Shown here piece by piece: positions 45,623 through 55,076 of a stretch of DNA of 64,000 nucleotides. This DNA comes from Dimargaris cristalligena (taxonomy: Eukaryota > Kickxellomycota > Dimargaritomycetes > Dimargaritales > Dimargaritaceae), in assembly GCA_027576995.1 (NCBI GenBank), contig JANBQC010000006.1:1-64000 (forward strand). Direction: 5' to 3'. The notes below the pieces were generated by a model, which worked only from the letters and a program-made list of their open reading frames with translations, had not been told where the DNA came from and did no database searches. Both the position numbers and the translations under genes were made by a program. Position 1 is the stretch's first letter; every line of letters begins with the position of its first letter.

Positions 45623-46394
45623 CTTTTGAAAGGGAACCATAAAAACTATACGACTACAGTAGGGATAAATGATTATGTGCGACATGAAAGTTCCTGATCT
45701 ACTAATCCAGCGTCTCTCTTACTTTCATCAATTCCCGAGTGATTAGTGTCGAAGTTGGGTCTTATAAATGTAATAGTGGTATTAAACCAGGGTTATCCGG
45801 CGGATAAGTCCGCCTAAGGAAATAAAATACCGTAGTTGAACGTCACACAGTCAGACACATCATTTTTGAGACTAGCGCGTCAATCACCTACCAACCTAAT
45901 CGGCTCCCCACTATGTTAACTGCTTACATGTCATGTGTAGTTGATGGGCAACAGTAGACTAAGAGGCCCTGCCATTTAATCAGCTTGATTTAATCACCCG
46001 GGGTGCACCAAACATTTTCTAATCCAATGAAGCTGATAAATTATACTTAACTGACTTATGCCCCAATATAGTGACCCCTATTTACTATACTAACACCAAC
46101 ATTTTCAATAAACCCATTTCTGTAAGGCCAACCCAATGTATTGGCTGCTCATCCTACCGTCTCGAGCCTTTGCTTATCGGTAACCCTCACAACATTTCAC
46201 AACTGATTGATCAGGGCTCAAAATGTGGACTTTCTAGGCACCAGAGGACGTACCTCCTAGTTGCCACTTTTATATATAATAGATAACATACTGAGACCAA
46301 TAAACCCGTGAACCCATTTATTACAGCCACGGCCAGAAAAAGTGTGATAATAGCTTGGCTTACTGGGGGGATGAATATTGTGTTGGAATAATAA

Positions 46395-46610
46395 ATTGAA
46401 TGGTAAATGCAAGTGCCTTCAGATACAACTAAAATGATTTAAAGAAGAGAGAAAGAACCGCAAAGGACAGATCTAGATGCCCGTGGTTGACTTTATTGAG
46501 TTGGATAATAGGAGTAATAGTGACAAAAACGAAGTCCCGAGTACAGGACAAACCAATTAGAGAGATGGAGTCAGTGGGACGGGGGAAATGAATTTCCAAC
46601 ATAATTTTCA
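46395..46610 (-). repeat. Inverted duplicate, left arm
   Basis: On the minus strand this matches 48605-48850 read on the plus strand (for example ATTCATTTCCCC, CCATCTCTCTxATTGG, CTCGGGACT and TGCGGTTCTTT in the same order). It interrupts the direct-repeat organisation between units C and D. Confidence 0.8.
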
Positions 46611-46965
46611 ACAACGACTCCCGCAAACCCTTAAATATCTCAATATCATCTCAGACCACTGCCAGTTACACCAGCCAAATATAATCCCACAAAATACAAT
46701 GATAGCTGTTGTGGACAATTTTTTTAATAAAAATACCCTTAATAAACACAATTGAAACACCTGCCTGATCTTAACGAGGGTTTTACAATAGCCACATTTC
46801 GTCATATAACTATATTCAACCACTAACTATTACACCACTTTTGTCGAAATTATATATATACACAAATAAATTCTTTATTAAAGCCGGAGTCAGGCTTTCT
46901 AGAAATTCACTGATCAAGCGGGTCGCGTACTGGCATACCAATCGGAATAAGGTACATTGCATATT

Positions 46966-47409
46966 TTATCTTAATAAATTGCGGGAGGTTTTTACATATA
47001 TATCTGTGGCCTTCGCGTGGTAGGTTCCTAGAGCGGTACCTTCGATGGTCACAACATCTGAGTACTCGTCAATTTTCGCGACACTGCCTTTGTGTATCAT
47101 TTTGGGAAAAGATTTAAAGGCGAAATAGATCACTTCTAAATAAAAATAAGAGCAATAATTAAACATTCCGCGTGAATAAGTGGCGAGTAATTTATGTGTC
47201 CCTAGAATTAATTCAGCGTCAGATTATAGACACTAATGAATGGCCAGAGTACTATCTAAACAATCGAAAGGTTGAGAGAGTATAATAGATGAATGGGTTG
47301 AATGTGGAATATGGGATGTGCGAGTCGGATAATGGGTTTAGAGTATATCAAATTACTCACCGTGCATTACCAAAGCCACAAAATCCCCTTTGAATGTTTG
47401 CACTAGCAT
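46966..47409 (-). CDS. Array copy D: small two-exon protein, 72 residues
   Basis: Exons 47409-47361 and 47135-46966, intron 225 bp (GTGAGT, TTAG). Protein begins MLVQTFKGDFVALVMHE, then IYFAFKSFP, IHKGSVAKIDEY, VVTIEGT, LGTY and AKATDIYVK. Best matched by copies A (35/72) and B (33/69). Its intron resembles copy B's more than those of A, C, E and F, so coding similarity and intron similarity agree here. TATA box at 47543-47550, AATAAA at 46879-46874 (sense strand), C9 tract (G on plus at 47429-47437). Unknown function; no targeting signal. Confidence 0.75.
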
Positions 47410-47428
47410 GTCGAGGTTGAGTAGCGGT

Positions 47429-47437
47429 GGGGGGGGG
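47429..47437. repeat. Pre-ATG G9 tract, copy D
   Basis: Nine G on the plus strand, 20 bp from the start codon of copy D. Confidence 0.9.
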
Positions 47438-47542
47438 TGACAAGGTCGGCGGATTAATACAAGTCGGGTGTAGAAATTACTAATGGCGAATAGCCAACTA
47501 TTAGAGACGGCAATTATTGAAAGTCGAAAAGATAATGTGGAA

Positions 47543-47550
47543 TATTTATA
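47543..47550 (-). promoter_or_regulatory. TATA box of array copy D
   Basis: TATAAATA on the minus strand, about 138 bp upstream of the ATG, with TTCCCTTCCAAAAG upstream. Confidence 0.7.
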
Positions 47551-48604
47551 CTTTTGGAAGGGAACCGTATGCCTGAAATTAGATCAGAAGGGCAAATTGA
47601 TTCAGTGTGGACAGTTGATTCCCTGGTCTACTAATCCATTGCCTCTATTTTTCTCGTCAATTCCTGAGTGATTTATGTCGAAAATGGGTCTTATGAATGG
47701 AATAGTAGTATTATACAAGGGTTATCCGCTGGATAAGACCGCCTAAGTCGATAAAATACAATGATTGGATTCCACAGCAGCCGATTGTTTGACGTTTGGC
47801 ACTAGCACATCGATCACCTACCACCCTAATCATTTCCCCGCTACGTTAGTCGTTTACATGCCACGTGTAGTTGATAGGCAAAATGTGGTCCAGAAGATCC
47901 TGTTATTTAATCACTCAGGGTGCACCAAACATCCTCTAATCCCATGAAATTGATAAATTATGCTAAACTAACTAGATACACTGAATACTGTTTCCTATTT
48001 ATTATACCGACACCAACTTTTCCAATATAGCTATTTCCGTAAGTCTGATCCGATAAATTGGTTGCCCACACCACCGCCTCGAGCTATTCCCTATCAGTAA
48101 CACTCACAACATTTAGCCATTGAATAACTAGGGTTCAACTTGCGGATTTGCCATGCACTAGAGAACCCAACTCCATGCTGACTCCTTTCCAAATAATAAG
48201 TAACAGACCGATGGCTATTTACCAGCGAATACATCTACTATCATATGATCCAACTACCCGGATAATCACGACCAATATTTCCCGTGACCTGATATCAATA
48301 GGGGAGTTCATGACCCACCAAAATATAATTATCAGATAAAAACCTAAGTAGCACCTTGGGGATTGAAAAGAGGTAGAAAATAGGCATGGGAGTTCGATAC
48401 ATTTTGTTCTTGGGAGTAATTTACCTGCTATGCAGATCCTGAAATTTGGTATCATCTGATTTATATCGAATACCCGCTAGTCTCTATTTACATCAACTGA
48501 GGTTACATCCAAGATTGGTTTGGTGAACATTCATCTGAAACCCAACAACAATACTCACAAGTACCTGAATATTCCAAAAACGCCTTAAATCATCACTAGC
48601 TATA

Positions 48605-48850
48605 TCTGTTGGAAATTCATTTCCCCCCGACCACCGATCCCATCTCTCTGATTGGCTCGTCCTCAACTCGGGACTATATTCTAGCTATTACTATATTATT
48701 CTATACTTGGGACTTCGTCCTAATCTTGATTACTACTGTTATCCATCTCAATAAAACTAACTGCAGGCATCTAGCTCTGCTCCTTGCGGTTCTTTTTCTC
48801 TTCTTTAAATTATTTCAGTTGTATTCGAAGGCACTTGCGTTTACCATTGA
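48605..48850 (+). repeat. Inverted duplicate, right arm
   Basis: Counterpart of 46395-46610 in opposite orientation, with about a 25-bp extra insertion in the middle. Both arms have an open frame with a hydrophobic translation, but different stop positions and no start conservation, so no gene is called. Confidence 0.8.
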
Positions 48851-49171
48851 ATTTATCATTCTAACAATATCATCCAAATATAAGCCCACAGGTACCAATG
48901 ATGGCCAATGTTTGCAATTGGTCGGGTCTTACTACCATCCACTGATACAGAAGCCGTAATACTTGACTGATCATAACCAATGTTTTACAATAGCCAAACT
49001 TTTGTATAGTCATTTTTAAACACCAGCTATCGCATCACTATTGCCGAAATTGAACGAAAAAAACATGTACTTTATTGAAGTCGTAGTCAAAAAAATTCCC
49101 AATTGACGGGTCAAGCCAATCGCCTCACAGAATGCTGACCGGAATAGGGCATTGTATATGTTTCAGCCGAA

Positions 49172-49604
49172 TCAAAGTGAACAGGGTCTGAAATAGATAG
49201 CATCATAATACATGCTGACCTCTCCGAGAACGAAATCGTCGATAACCAATTTGCTTTGTTCCTCCATAAAGACCGTGACCGTGCCTTCGTATACTCTGTT
49301 AGGTGTCGTTTTAAAGGCCCAGTAAATCCTCGCTAAACAAAATAAGAATAGTTTTGGGAAATCCGTGTTAATTAGCGATGGGTTATTTAAGTGTTTTTGA
49401 AAATTATTCAGCAACGGGGTACAGGCGCCGATGAATAGCTATATAACTATCTGATCTGCCCGAAGGCTAGGCCAATGTAAGAGAGGCAATAAGGAGATAT
49501 GGAATATGGGATGTGCGAATCGACTATTTGGCGTTTATTGGATCTAGTTACTTACAGTTCAATTCCACATCCTTCCAAACTCCGTCGAATGTTTGAATGA
49601 ACAT
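49172..49604 (-). CDS. Array copy E: small two-exon protein, 69 residues
   Basis: Exons 49604-49556 and 49332-49172, intron 223 bp (GTAAGT, TTAG). Protein begins MFIQTFDGVWKDVELNS, then RIYWAFKTTP, VYEGTVTVF, KLVIDD, LGEVSM and AIYFRPCSL. It shares the C-terminal PCSL with copy F (26/69 identical) yet keeps an intron and upstream flank closely matching copy A. TATA box at 49754-49761; AATAAA at 49076-49071 on the sense strand. The pre-ATG C tract is the longest plain one: G8, then A, GGG, A, then G10 on the plus strand (49625-49647). A MITE-like element lies 610 bp upstream. Confidence 0.75.
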
Positions 49605-49624
49605 GGTTAAGGTTGATTGGCGGC

Positions 49625-49647
49625 GGGGGGGGAGGGAGGGGGGGGGG
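49625..49647. repeat. Pre-ATG G-rich tract, copy E
   Basis: G8-A-G3-A-G10 on the plus strand, 21 bp from the start codon of copy E; looks like an expanded tract broken by two substitutions. Confidence 0.9.
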
Positions 49648-49753
49648 TTAAGGTCGTAGGAATAAACCAAGGCTGGTTCTGAGGTTGCTAATAGTGAATA
49701 GCTAGTTGTTTGAGACGGTAATTGTCAAAAACAGATGAGTGGATGGAAGGGCA

Positions 49754-49761
49754 TATTTATA
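49754..49761 (-). promoter_or_regulatory. TATA box of array copy E
   Basis: TATAAATA on the minus strand, about 154 bp upstream of the ATG. The extra distance relative to copy A is roughly that added by the longer C tract. Confidence 0.7.
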
Positions 49762-50218
49762 CTTTTGATAGGGAACCATAAAACCTAAATAATTACAGTA
49801 GGGATAAAAGGTTATGTGCGACCTGAAAGTTCCTGATCTACTAATCCTCTGCCTCCCTTACGTTCATTGATTCCCGAGTGATTAGTGTCGAAATTGAGAT
49901 TTTCAAATAGAACAGCGGTATTTAATTGTGATTTCCCGCTAATTAGGACTGCCTAAGGTGATAAAATATAGTGATTGAACATCACGCAGTCAGACGCATA
50001 ATTTTCTAAACTAGCGCGTCAATCACTTACCACTCCAATCGGTTCCCCGCTACGTTAGCTGTTTACATGCCATGTGTAGTTGATGGACAACATTTGCCCA
50101 GTAGACACTGCCATTTAACCCGCTCGATTGAATCGTCTGGGGTGAAACAAATACCCCGTAATCCCACAAAGTTGATAAATTACACTAAACTCAGGCACCA
50201 ATATAGTGTTTCCTATAT

Positions 50219-50358
50219 ATGGGAGAGGTTCAACCAGATTATATAACATAAAATCCGTTGGATGAGGCAACTACTATTGGCCAACAACGAATCACCCTCC
50301 CATTTCCCCATTTGCGTATCGTTTAAAAGCTTATACGGCTGGTCCGAATCCCATCCAT
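50219..50358. mobile_element. MITE-like element in unit E
   Basis: About 140 bp, related to the element at 43400-43540 and in the same orientation, with the same imperfect terminal inverted repeats. It sits at a different position relative to the unit: between 'atatagtg..tcc' and 'taccgatgccaa', which are adjacent in unit A. A TAT/ATAT duplication is possible. Insertion at two different sites supports mobility rather than shared ancestry. Confidence 0.65.
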
Positions 50359-51449
50359 ATTATACCGATGCCAACTTTTCCTAACAACCTATTACCGTAA
50401 GGCTGCCCGAATGTATTGGTTACCCACACCACCGCCTCGAGCTTTTCTTTATCAGTATCCCTCAGAACATGCAAACGTTGGACGATCAGGGTTCAAGTTG
50501 CGATCTCGCCAGGCACCAGGGAAATCCACTCCTAGTTACCGACTTTCCATATAACAAGTAACATACTGACAACCATTTACCCCCAAACGGATTTATTATA
50601 AGAGTCATTCCCGACTTCTATTATCTGTTAAATTTGAGTACCTTGGTCACTTTTGTTTGCGAACACTTGGTATTTAACTCACCCTGCCTACGGAGTTCTA
50701 GGCCAATTGGGCCATTATGACCAGTGGACAATTTAATCCGCCTATAATCATTCCACAAAAAGTTGGAACATAACAGGAATAAATTTAACATTACAAAAAA
50801 ACTAATCTACATGATAGTAAACACCAATAGTTTCTCCATTACCCATTTATAGAATTGAAGTTGGGGGGCCTAAGTTAGTAGCGACTACAAAGCACCTGAT
50901 TGTCAGTAAATAGGCTGGCTGGCAGGAGGAAAAGGCCATCATTTTGTAACCGCAGTACTATCGTGTTTTCTGATAATATTGTAGTGTTTCTAAATTATCT
51001 TGATAAAATATATACAATAATCCACCTGATTATCGTTGTGACATTCATCCACTAGTTAGAAATGTATACGAATTGATATATGGAACACCATTGGTAAAAT
51101 ATAGTGAATTCTGATGATCAGCAATGACTCGGCATTGTTATCAACAACACTGGAAAATGTACCATTTCTTTAACCATGGGGCTGATCAATATGCTTATTG
51201 GATGTGAAGTCATCGTGTAATTGTTGGTTTAATTCCATTTAAAATTGACATAATGTGCGAATTGGCAGCAAAATTCATATTTTTTTCTGACCACGGCTTG
51301 ATTCTAAAACTAAAATAAGTGTAAGTAATAAAGTAATAAGTATTCCGACAGGGCTGATAATAAAGTCACATTGATTTGGACACGCATAGAATATCAGAAA
51401 GAGGTCTTCGAAACCCAAATTGGTTGTAGTAAACATGGTCCTATTATAA

Positions 51450-52674
51450 CATATAAGGCGAGTAGGTCCTAATAAGTAACCGAGCTTCCAAATAGGACAG
51501 AAATGGAAGTAATGAAATACCAGGTTGGGTGGATAGATTTCTAAAAGAATTATTTACACATTATTAAACTGAAGGCTAATTAGCCAGGTTTGAGGTATAT
51601 ATAGTGATTTGGGAACTCACAGCGTTACCTACTAGGTAGCAGCCCCAGTTACGAATTTCATATTGGGATTCTTAAATAGCCCTTTAGGTTGTCATGTCTG
51701 ACTTTGGTCAGGTCTGATCATAAAGTCTCTCCCTGTCTTCGTTAGTGACATTCAGATACTGACACCCCTGACTGACCTTTTTACCTAATCATTAGTATCC
51801 TTCAGTATTCCTGCCCAGGTGCTTCCTACAAATGGACTCTATATATAATGATTAGTCAAGTTATGATACATTTGTTACTCAGCTTACTTTTTCCCCTTGT
51901 TTATCTAATGAATCCCCTATATACTCACCTACTTATTCTAGTGAGTAAGCTCTCAGCACCATTCCTATGTTATCCAGTCCTGAATACCTATTTCCACACC
52001 TATCAAGTGCTGATATCACTGGCCAAGTGCCCCCCTGGTCATGGTTCTCATTCAACACCCATCTATGGGACCATTGATAAGCCAAGTGTGGGGTTAACCG
52101 GGACAACAACGAGATCTATTGGGGGCGAATCCATTTTGACCATCGGATTTACCAAGCGGCTATATGGATTCCGTAATTTTGCACCATCATATTTGTATTA
52201 ATTTGTGGTATTGTCCAGTATGTCGTGATTGATTGTTAGTAGTTGAAACTATACCCTGCTTATAGCCCATTCACTAGCTCTATTTTTAGCTTGCTTTTAT
52301 CCTTTCAACGTCTATTGTGATAGCATTTATTACGTGATTCATATGATTAAAAATATTGCAATTCGTTTATCGCTAATATATTACCAATGAAATTACTCAC
52401 CATAGCCTTACTTTCAATACCTTTATACCCGTCCTGTGTTTATATGGACATAGTAATAATAATCGAATAGGAATATAAAAAGACGTTGGGGCCCTGCAAA
52501 AGAAAACCAAGAGTCGGTTATCAATTGAAGTTCAAACTTCTCGAAACTATTATTCATTTTAATCAAACCTTTAATATTTTTCCGAGTATTTCTAAATACT
52601 TGGGCAATTGTATTTCCTTGTTCCCTACTATCATAACTGGTGCCCATCTTGAGTTCCAGCGCCCCTGAAATTAC
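51450..52674. other. Non-repeated spacer between units E and F
   Basis: AT-rich segment accounting for most of the extra distance between copies E and F. A plus-strand open frame (51848-52201) is hydrophobic at its N-terminus but has no recognised motif, and no homologous copy elsewhere in the array. No gene called. Confidence 0.4.
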
Positions 52675-52676
52675 TC

Positions 52677-52894
52677 AAGCTGTGTCCTTGAGCATCTCCA
52701 GGCCTGTCAAGTTCGGGCCCTTCATTGTGACATCGAAGCAGTCCGGGAAGGATGTCAGGGCCGTTTTGTAGCTTCTCATGCCAGGCACACTGAAGGTGTG
52801 GTTACCATGCACTGCAAATTCACTGTTGGTCACCATATATTCAATAATGAGGCTATCTGCGCGCCCAGTTTTGGTGTTCATACACACGATAACT
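52677..52894 (-). pseudogene. Orphan 3' exon or gene fragment of unknown family
   Basis: Minus-strand frame with clearly higher GC than its surroundings and protein-like composition: TGRADSLIIEYMVTNSEF, then HTFSVPGMRSYKTALTSFP and FDVTMKGPNLTGLEML, ending at a TGA at 52677. Just upstream on the same strand are splice-acceptor-like TTGCAG and TTCTAG motifs, so it looks like a last exon. No 5' exon is visible before the downstream flank of copy F begins at about 52970. Interpreted as a gene fragment left by array rearrangement, or a small gene with an unfound first exon. I do not recognise the family. Confidence 0.4.
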
Positions 52895-53264
52895 GACAAC
52901 AATAACTGCAAATCCTTCCTAGAATAGTCAAACAAGACCCTAACCCACTACTGGATATATTAGCTAAATACAATCCCACAGGAGATAATGATAGTCTTTT
53001 TGGACAGTTGTTCAATTATAAATACCATCAATAAACATAGATCCTATAACACTTGACCAGTATTAACCAAGGCATTATAGTAGCCAAATATCTCCATACA
53101 GCCATTATTAAACACTAAATAATACAGCACTATTGCCAAAATTGAATGAGAAAGATATGCACTTCGTTGAGGCCGGAATCGGTCTAACTCCCAGTTGGCA
53201 GGCCAAGCCAATAGCCTAATGGTAAGCCAAATCGGAATAGGGCATAGTATATGTTTCAGCTGAA

Positions 53265-53699
53265 TTAAAGTGAACATGGTTTGATAAGGATATCCGCGGA
53301 CTTCACGGTGACATTTCCAATAGGGGTATTTTGGATAATCACCAAGTTTTGGTCCTCGAGAATGTCCGTGACGGTGCCTTTGTACAGCACATAGGTTGAG
53401 AATCTAAAAGTCCAATAAATATTTGCTAAACAAAATAAGAACAAAATTTATAAGTACACGTTGGTTAGTGATGGGTTATTTAAATGTTCCTGAAAAACAA
53501 TTCTCCAACGGGGTATAGGTGCTGATGTATAGTCATGTAACAATCTAATCAACTGGAAGGCCAGGTAAATGCAAGACAGTCGAAATGGGGGATGTGAAAA
53601 ATGGGATATGCGAATCAGCTGTTCGACGCTTATCAGATAAGGCTACTTACCGTGAACTTCCAAAGTCTCCCAATCCCCATCTAATGTTTGGACTAGCAT
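53265..53699 (-). CDS. Array copy F: small two-exon protein, 69 residues
   Basis: Exons 53699-53651 and 53425-53265, intron 225 bp (GTAAGT, TTAG). Protein begins MLVQTLDGDWETLEVHA, then NIYWTFRFS, LYKGTVTDI, LVIIQN, IGNVTVKSADI and IKPCSL. The conserved Pro after FK is replaced and the Lys is Arg, so it is diverged but open. The poly(A) motif has decayed (AACGAA on the sense strand at 53168-53163). TATA box at 53852-53859. In place of a homopolymer C tract it has a 45-bp degenerate GGGTC/GGGGTT-type repeat (53716-53760). It is the copy nearest tRNA-Gln and farthest spaced from its neighbour. Confidence 0.72.
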
Positions 53700-53715
53700 G
53701 ACTAGGGCTGAGTAG

Positions 53716-53760
53716 CGGTAGGGTCAGGGTCAGGATTGGGGTTGGGGTCGGGGTCGGTGG
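53716..53760. repeat. Pre-ATG degenerate G-rich repeat, copy F
   Basis: Repeats of the type GGGTCA, GGGGTT and GGGGTC on the plus strand at the position where other copies have plain G runs. Superficially telomere-like, but its orthologous position argues for local expansion. Confidence 0.85.
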
Positions 53761-53851
53761 AATAATTCAAGTATAACGTAGAAATTGCTATTGACGAAAC
53801 AAGTATTTATAAACAATAGTTATTGAAAACAATCGAGTGGATGTAGGTGCA

Positions 53852-53859
53852 TATTTATA
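53852..53859 (-). promoter_or_regulatory. TATA box of array copy F
   Basis: TATAAATA on the minus strand, about 157 bp upstream of the ATG, again offset by the expanded G-rich repeat. Confidence 0.7.
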
Positions 53860-55003
53860 CCTTTAAACGGGAACCGTGAATTTTATGTTTGAAGCAGGGC
53901 AAATTGAATACGTGTGAACAGGTGATTCCCTGGTCTACTAATCTATTACCTATCTTTTTCTCATCAATTCTCGGGTAACTAGTACTGAAATTGGGCTTAT
54001 CGAATAGAATGGGGTCATAAAACTGGGGTGTGCCGTTGGATAATATTGCCCAAGGGTATACAATTCAATGATTAAATACCGCGGTAGTCAGTAAACTGAT
54101 GTCTGACACAAACACATAAATTATCGGCTATCCAAATGGCTTCCCCACTACGTTGGTTGTTTACATGACATGTGTAGTTGATGGGAAAAAGTAGTCCAAT
54201 AGACCTCGGCACTTAATCAGCCTGATTTAATCACCCTGGGTGCAACAAACACCCAGTAACCCCTCAAGGTTGATAAATTACAGTAATCTAACATGGGCCC
54301 CAGGGTTTTGTTTCCTATCTACTATACCTATGCTAACCTTTTCATATAATAGGTAACATATTGAGACCTATTTGACCTCGAACACGTTTATTGCAATAGC
54401 CGCTTCCCCGACTTCCATCATCTGTTTAATCTGGGTTTCTCGGCCACTTTTGCATGTGAGCACCCAAGATTTTCCCCGCCTTGCCTCCGCGGCTTTAGGC
54501 GTATTGGGATATTTTTACCAATAGCCTAGTGAACCTGCCATAAACAATTCTTCAATTAGATAGGGTATAGCAGAAATAAATATTACCTCCCGCAAAAACC
54601 AACCTACAATTTTGTAAACATCATTTCCTAAACGCAAACCTATAATGTTTTCAAATAACATTGTGGTGTCCCAAAATAACTTTAATATAATATAGGCAGA
54701 TACCACCTGAGTAGGGTTTTGTTGTTCACCCACTAGTTTGACTTGAATACAAATTGATATATGAAATAAGATTGGCAAAATATGGCTAATTCTAATAATC
54801 AGCAATGATTCAATAATACAAACAGCGACAATAAAAAAAACTACTAAATTCGACCGTAGAGCTGGTAAATTTACCCATTAGGTGCGAATTCATAATGCAA
54901 TAGGCGGTTTAAACCTAATTAACATCACCTTAAAGGATGGAACGGTTACCAAAGATTTCTAAATACGGAATAGGACCTGAATCCAAATTTGACATATCAC
55001 AGC

Positions 55004-55076
55004 GGTTCCATAGTGTAGTTGGTTATCACATGGGGTTTTGATCCCCGCAACCCGAGTTCGAATCTCGGTGGGACCT
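55004..55076 (+). tRNA. tRNA-Gln: tRNA-Gln (UUG anticodon)
   Basis: Full cloverleaf without intron. Acceptor GGTTCCA pairs with TGGGACC (one T-G wobble). D-arm with TAGTGTAGTTGGTTATCA (A box). Anticodon stem GGGG/CCCC encloses loop TTTTGAT, anticodon TTG. T-arm CCGAGTTCGAATCTCGG carries the B box. The discriminator is T and an oligo-T terminator follows at about 55080-55085. It reads CAA codons and lies just outside the right edge of the small-gene array. Confidence 0.95.

Larger units (their letters stand above)
39090..54830. repeat. Diverged tandem-repeat array of six gene-bearing units
   Basis: About 15.7 kb of AT-rich DNA built from six diverged direct repeats, each holding one small minus-strand gene (copies A to F). 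Spacing between successive stop codons is about 2.79, 2.60, 1.93, 2.21 and 4.09 kb. Conserved parts per unit are a downstream flank (e.g. 39360-39641, 44750-45037, 46670-46965, 48870-49171, 52970-53264), the gene with its intron, a promoter region with TATA box, and a distal upstream block (e.g. 40500-40860, 43300-43720, 45900-46260, 47850-48180, 50040-50560, 54130-54380). Units A, E and F also share a further distal block (about 40900-41500, 50570-51150, 54360-54830). 39090-39340 is duplicated at 48380-48600. Identity is by eye, roughly 60-85%. Confidence 0.9.

Noticed and set aside
53716..53760. Telomere-like GGGTCA/GGGGTT repeats
   Set aside because: Position matches the G-homopolymer site of the other array copies, units are irregular and the tract is interstitial, so local slippage is more likely than a telomere relic.
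39090..54830. CRISPR or satellite interpretation of the repeats
   Set aside because: Units are 2-4 kb, diverged and gene-bearing with introns, TATA boxes and AATAAA signals; not short direct repeats with spacers.
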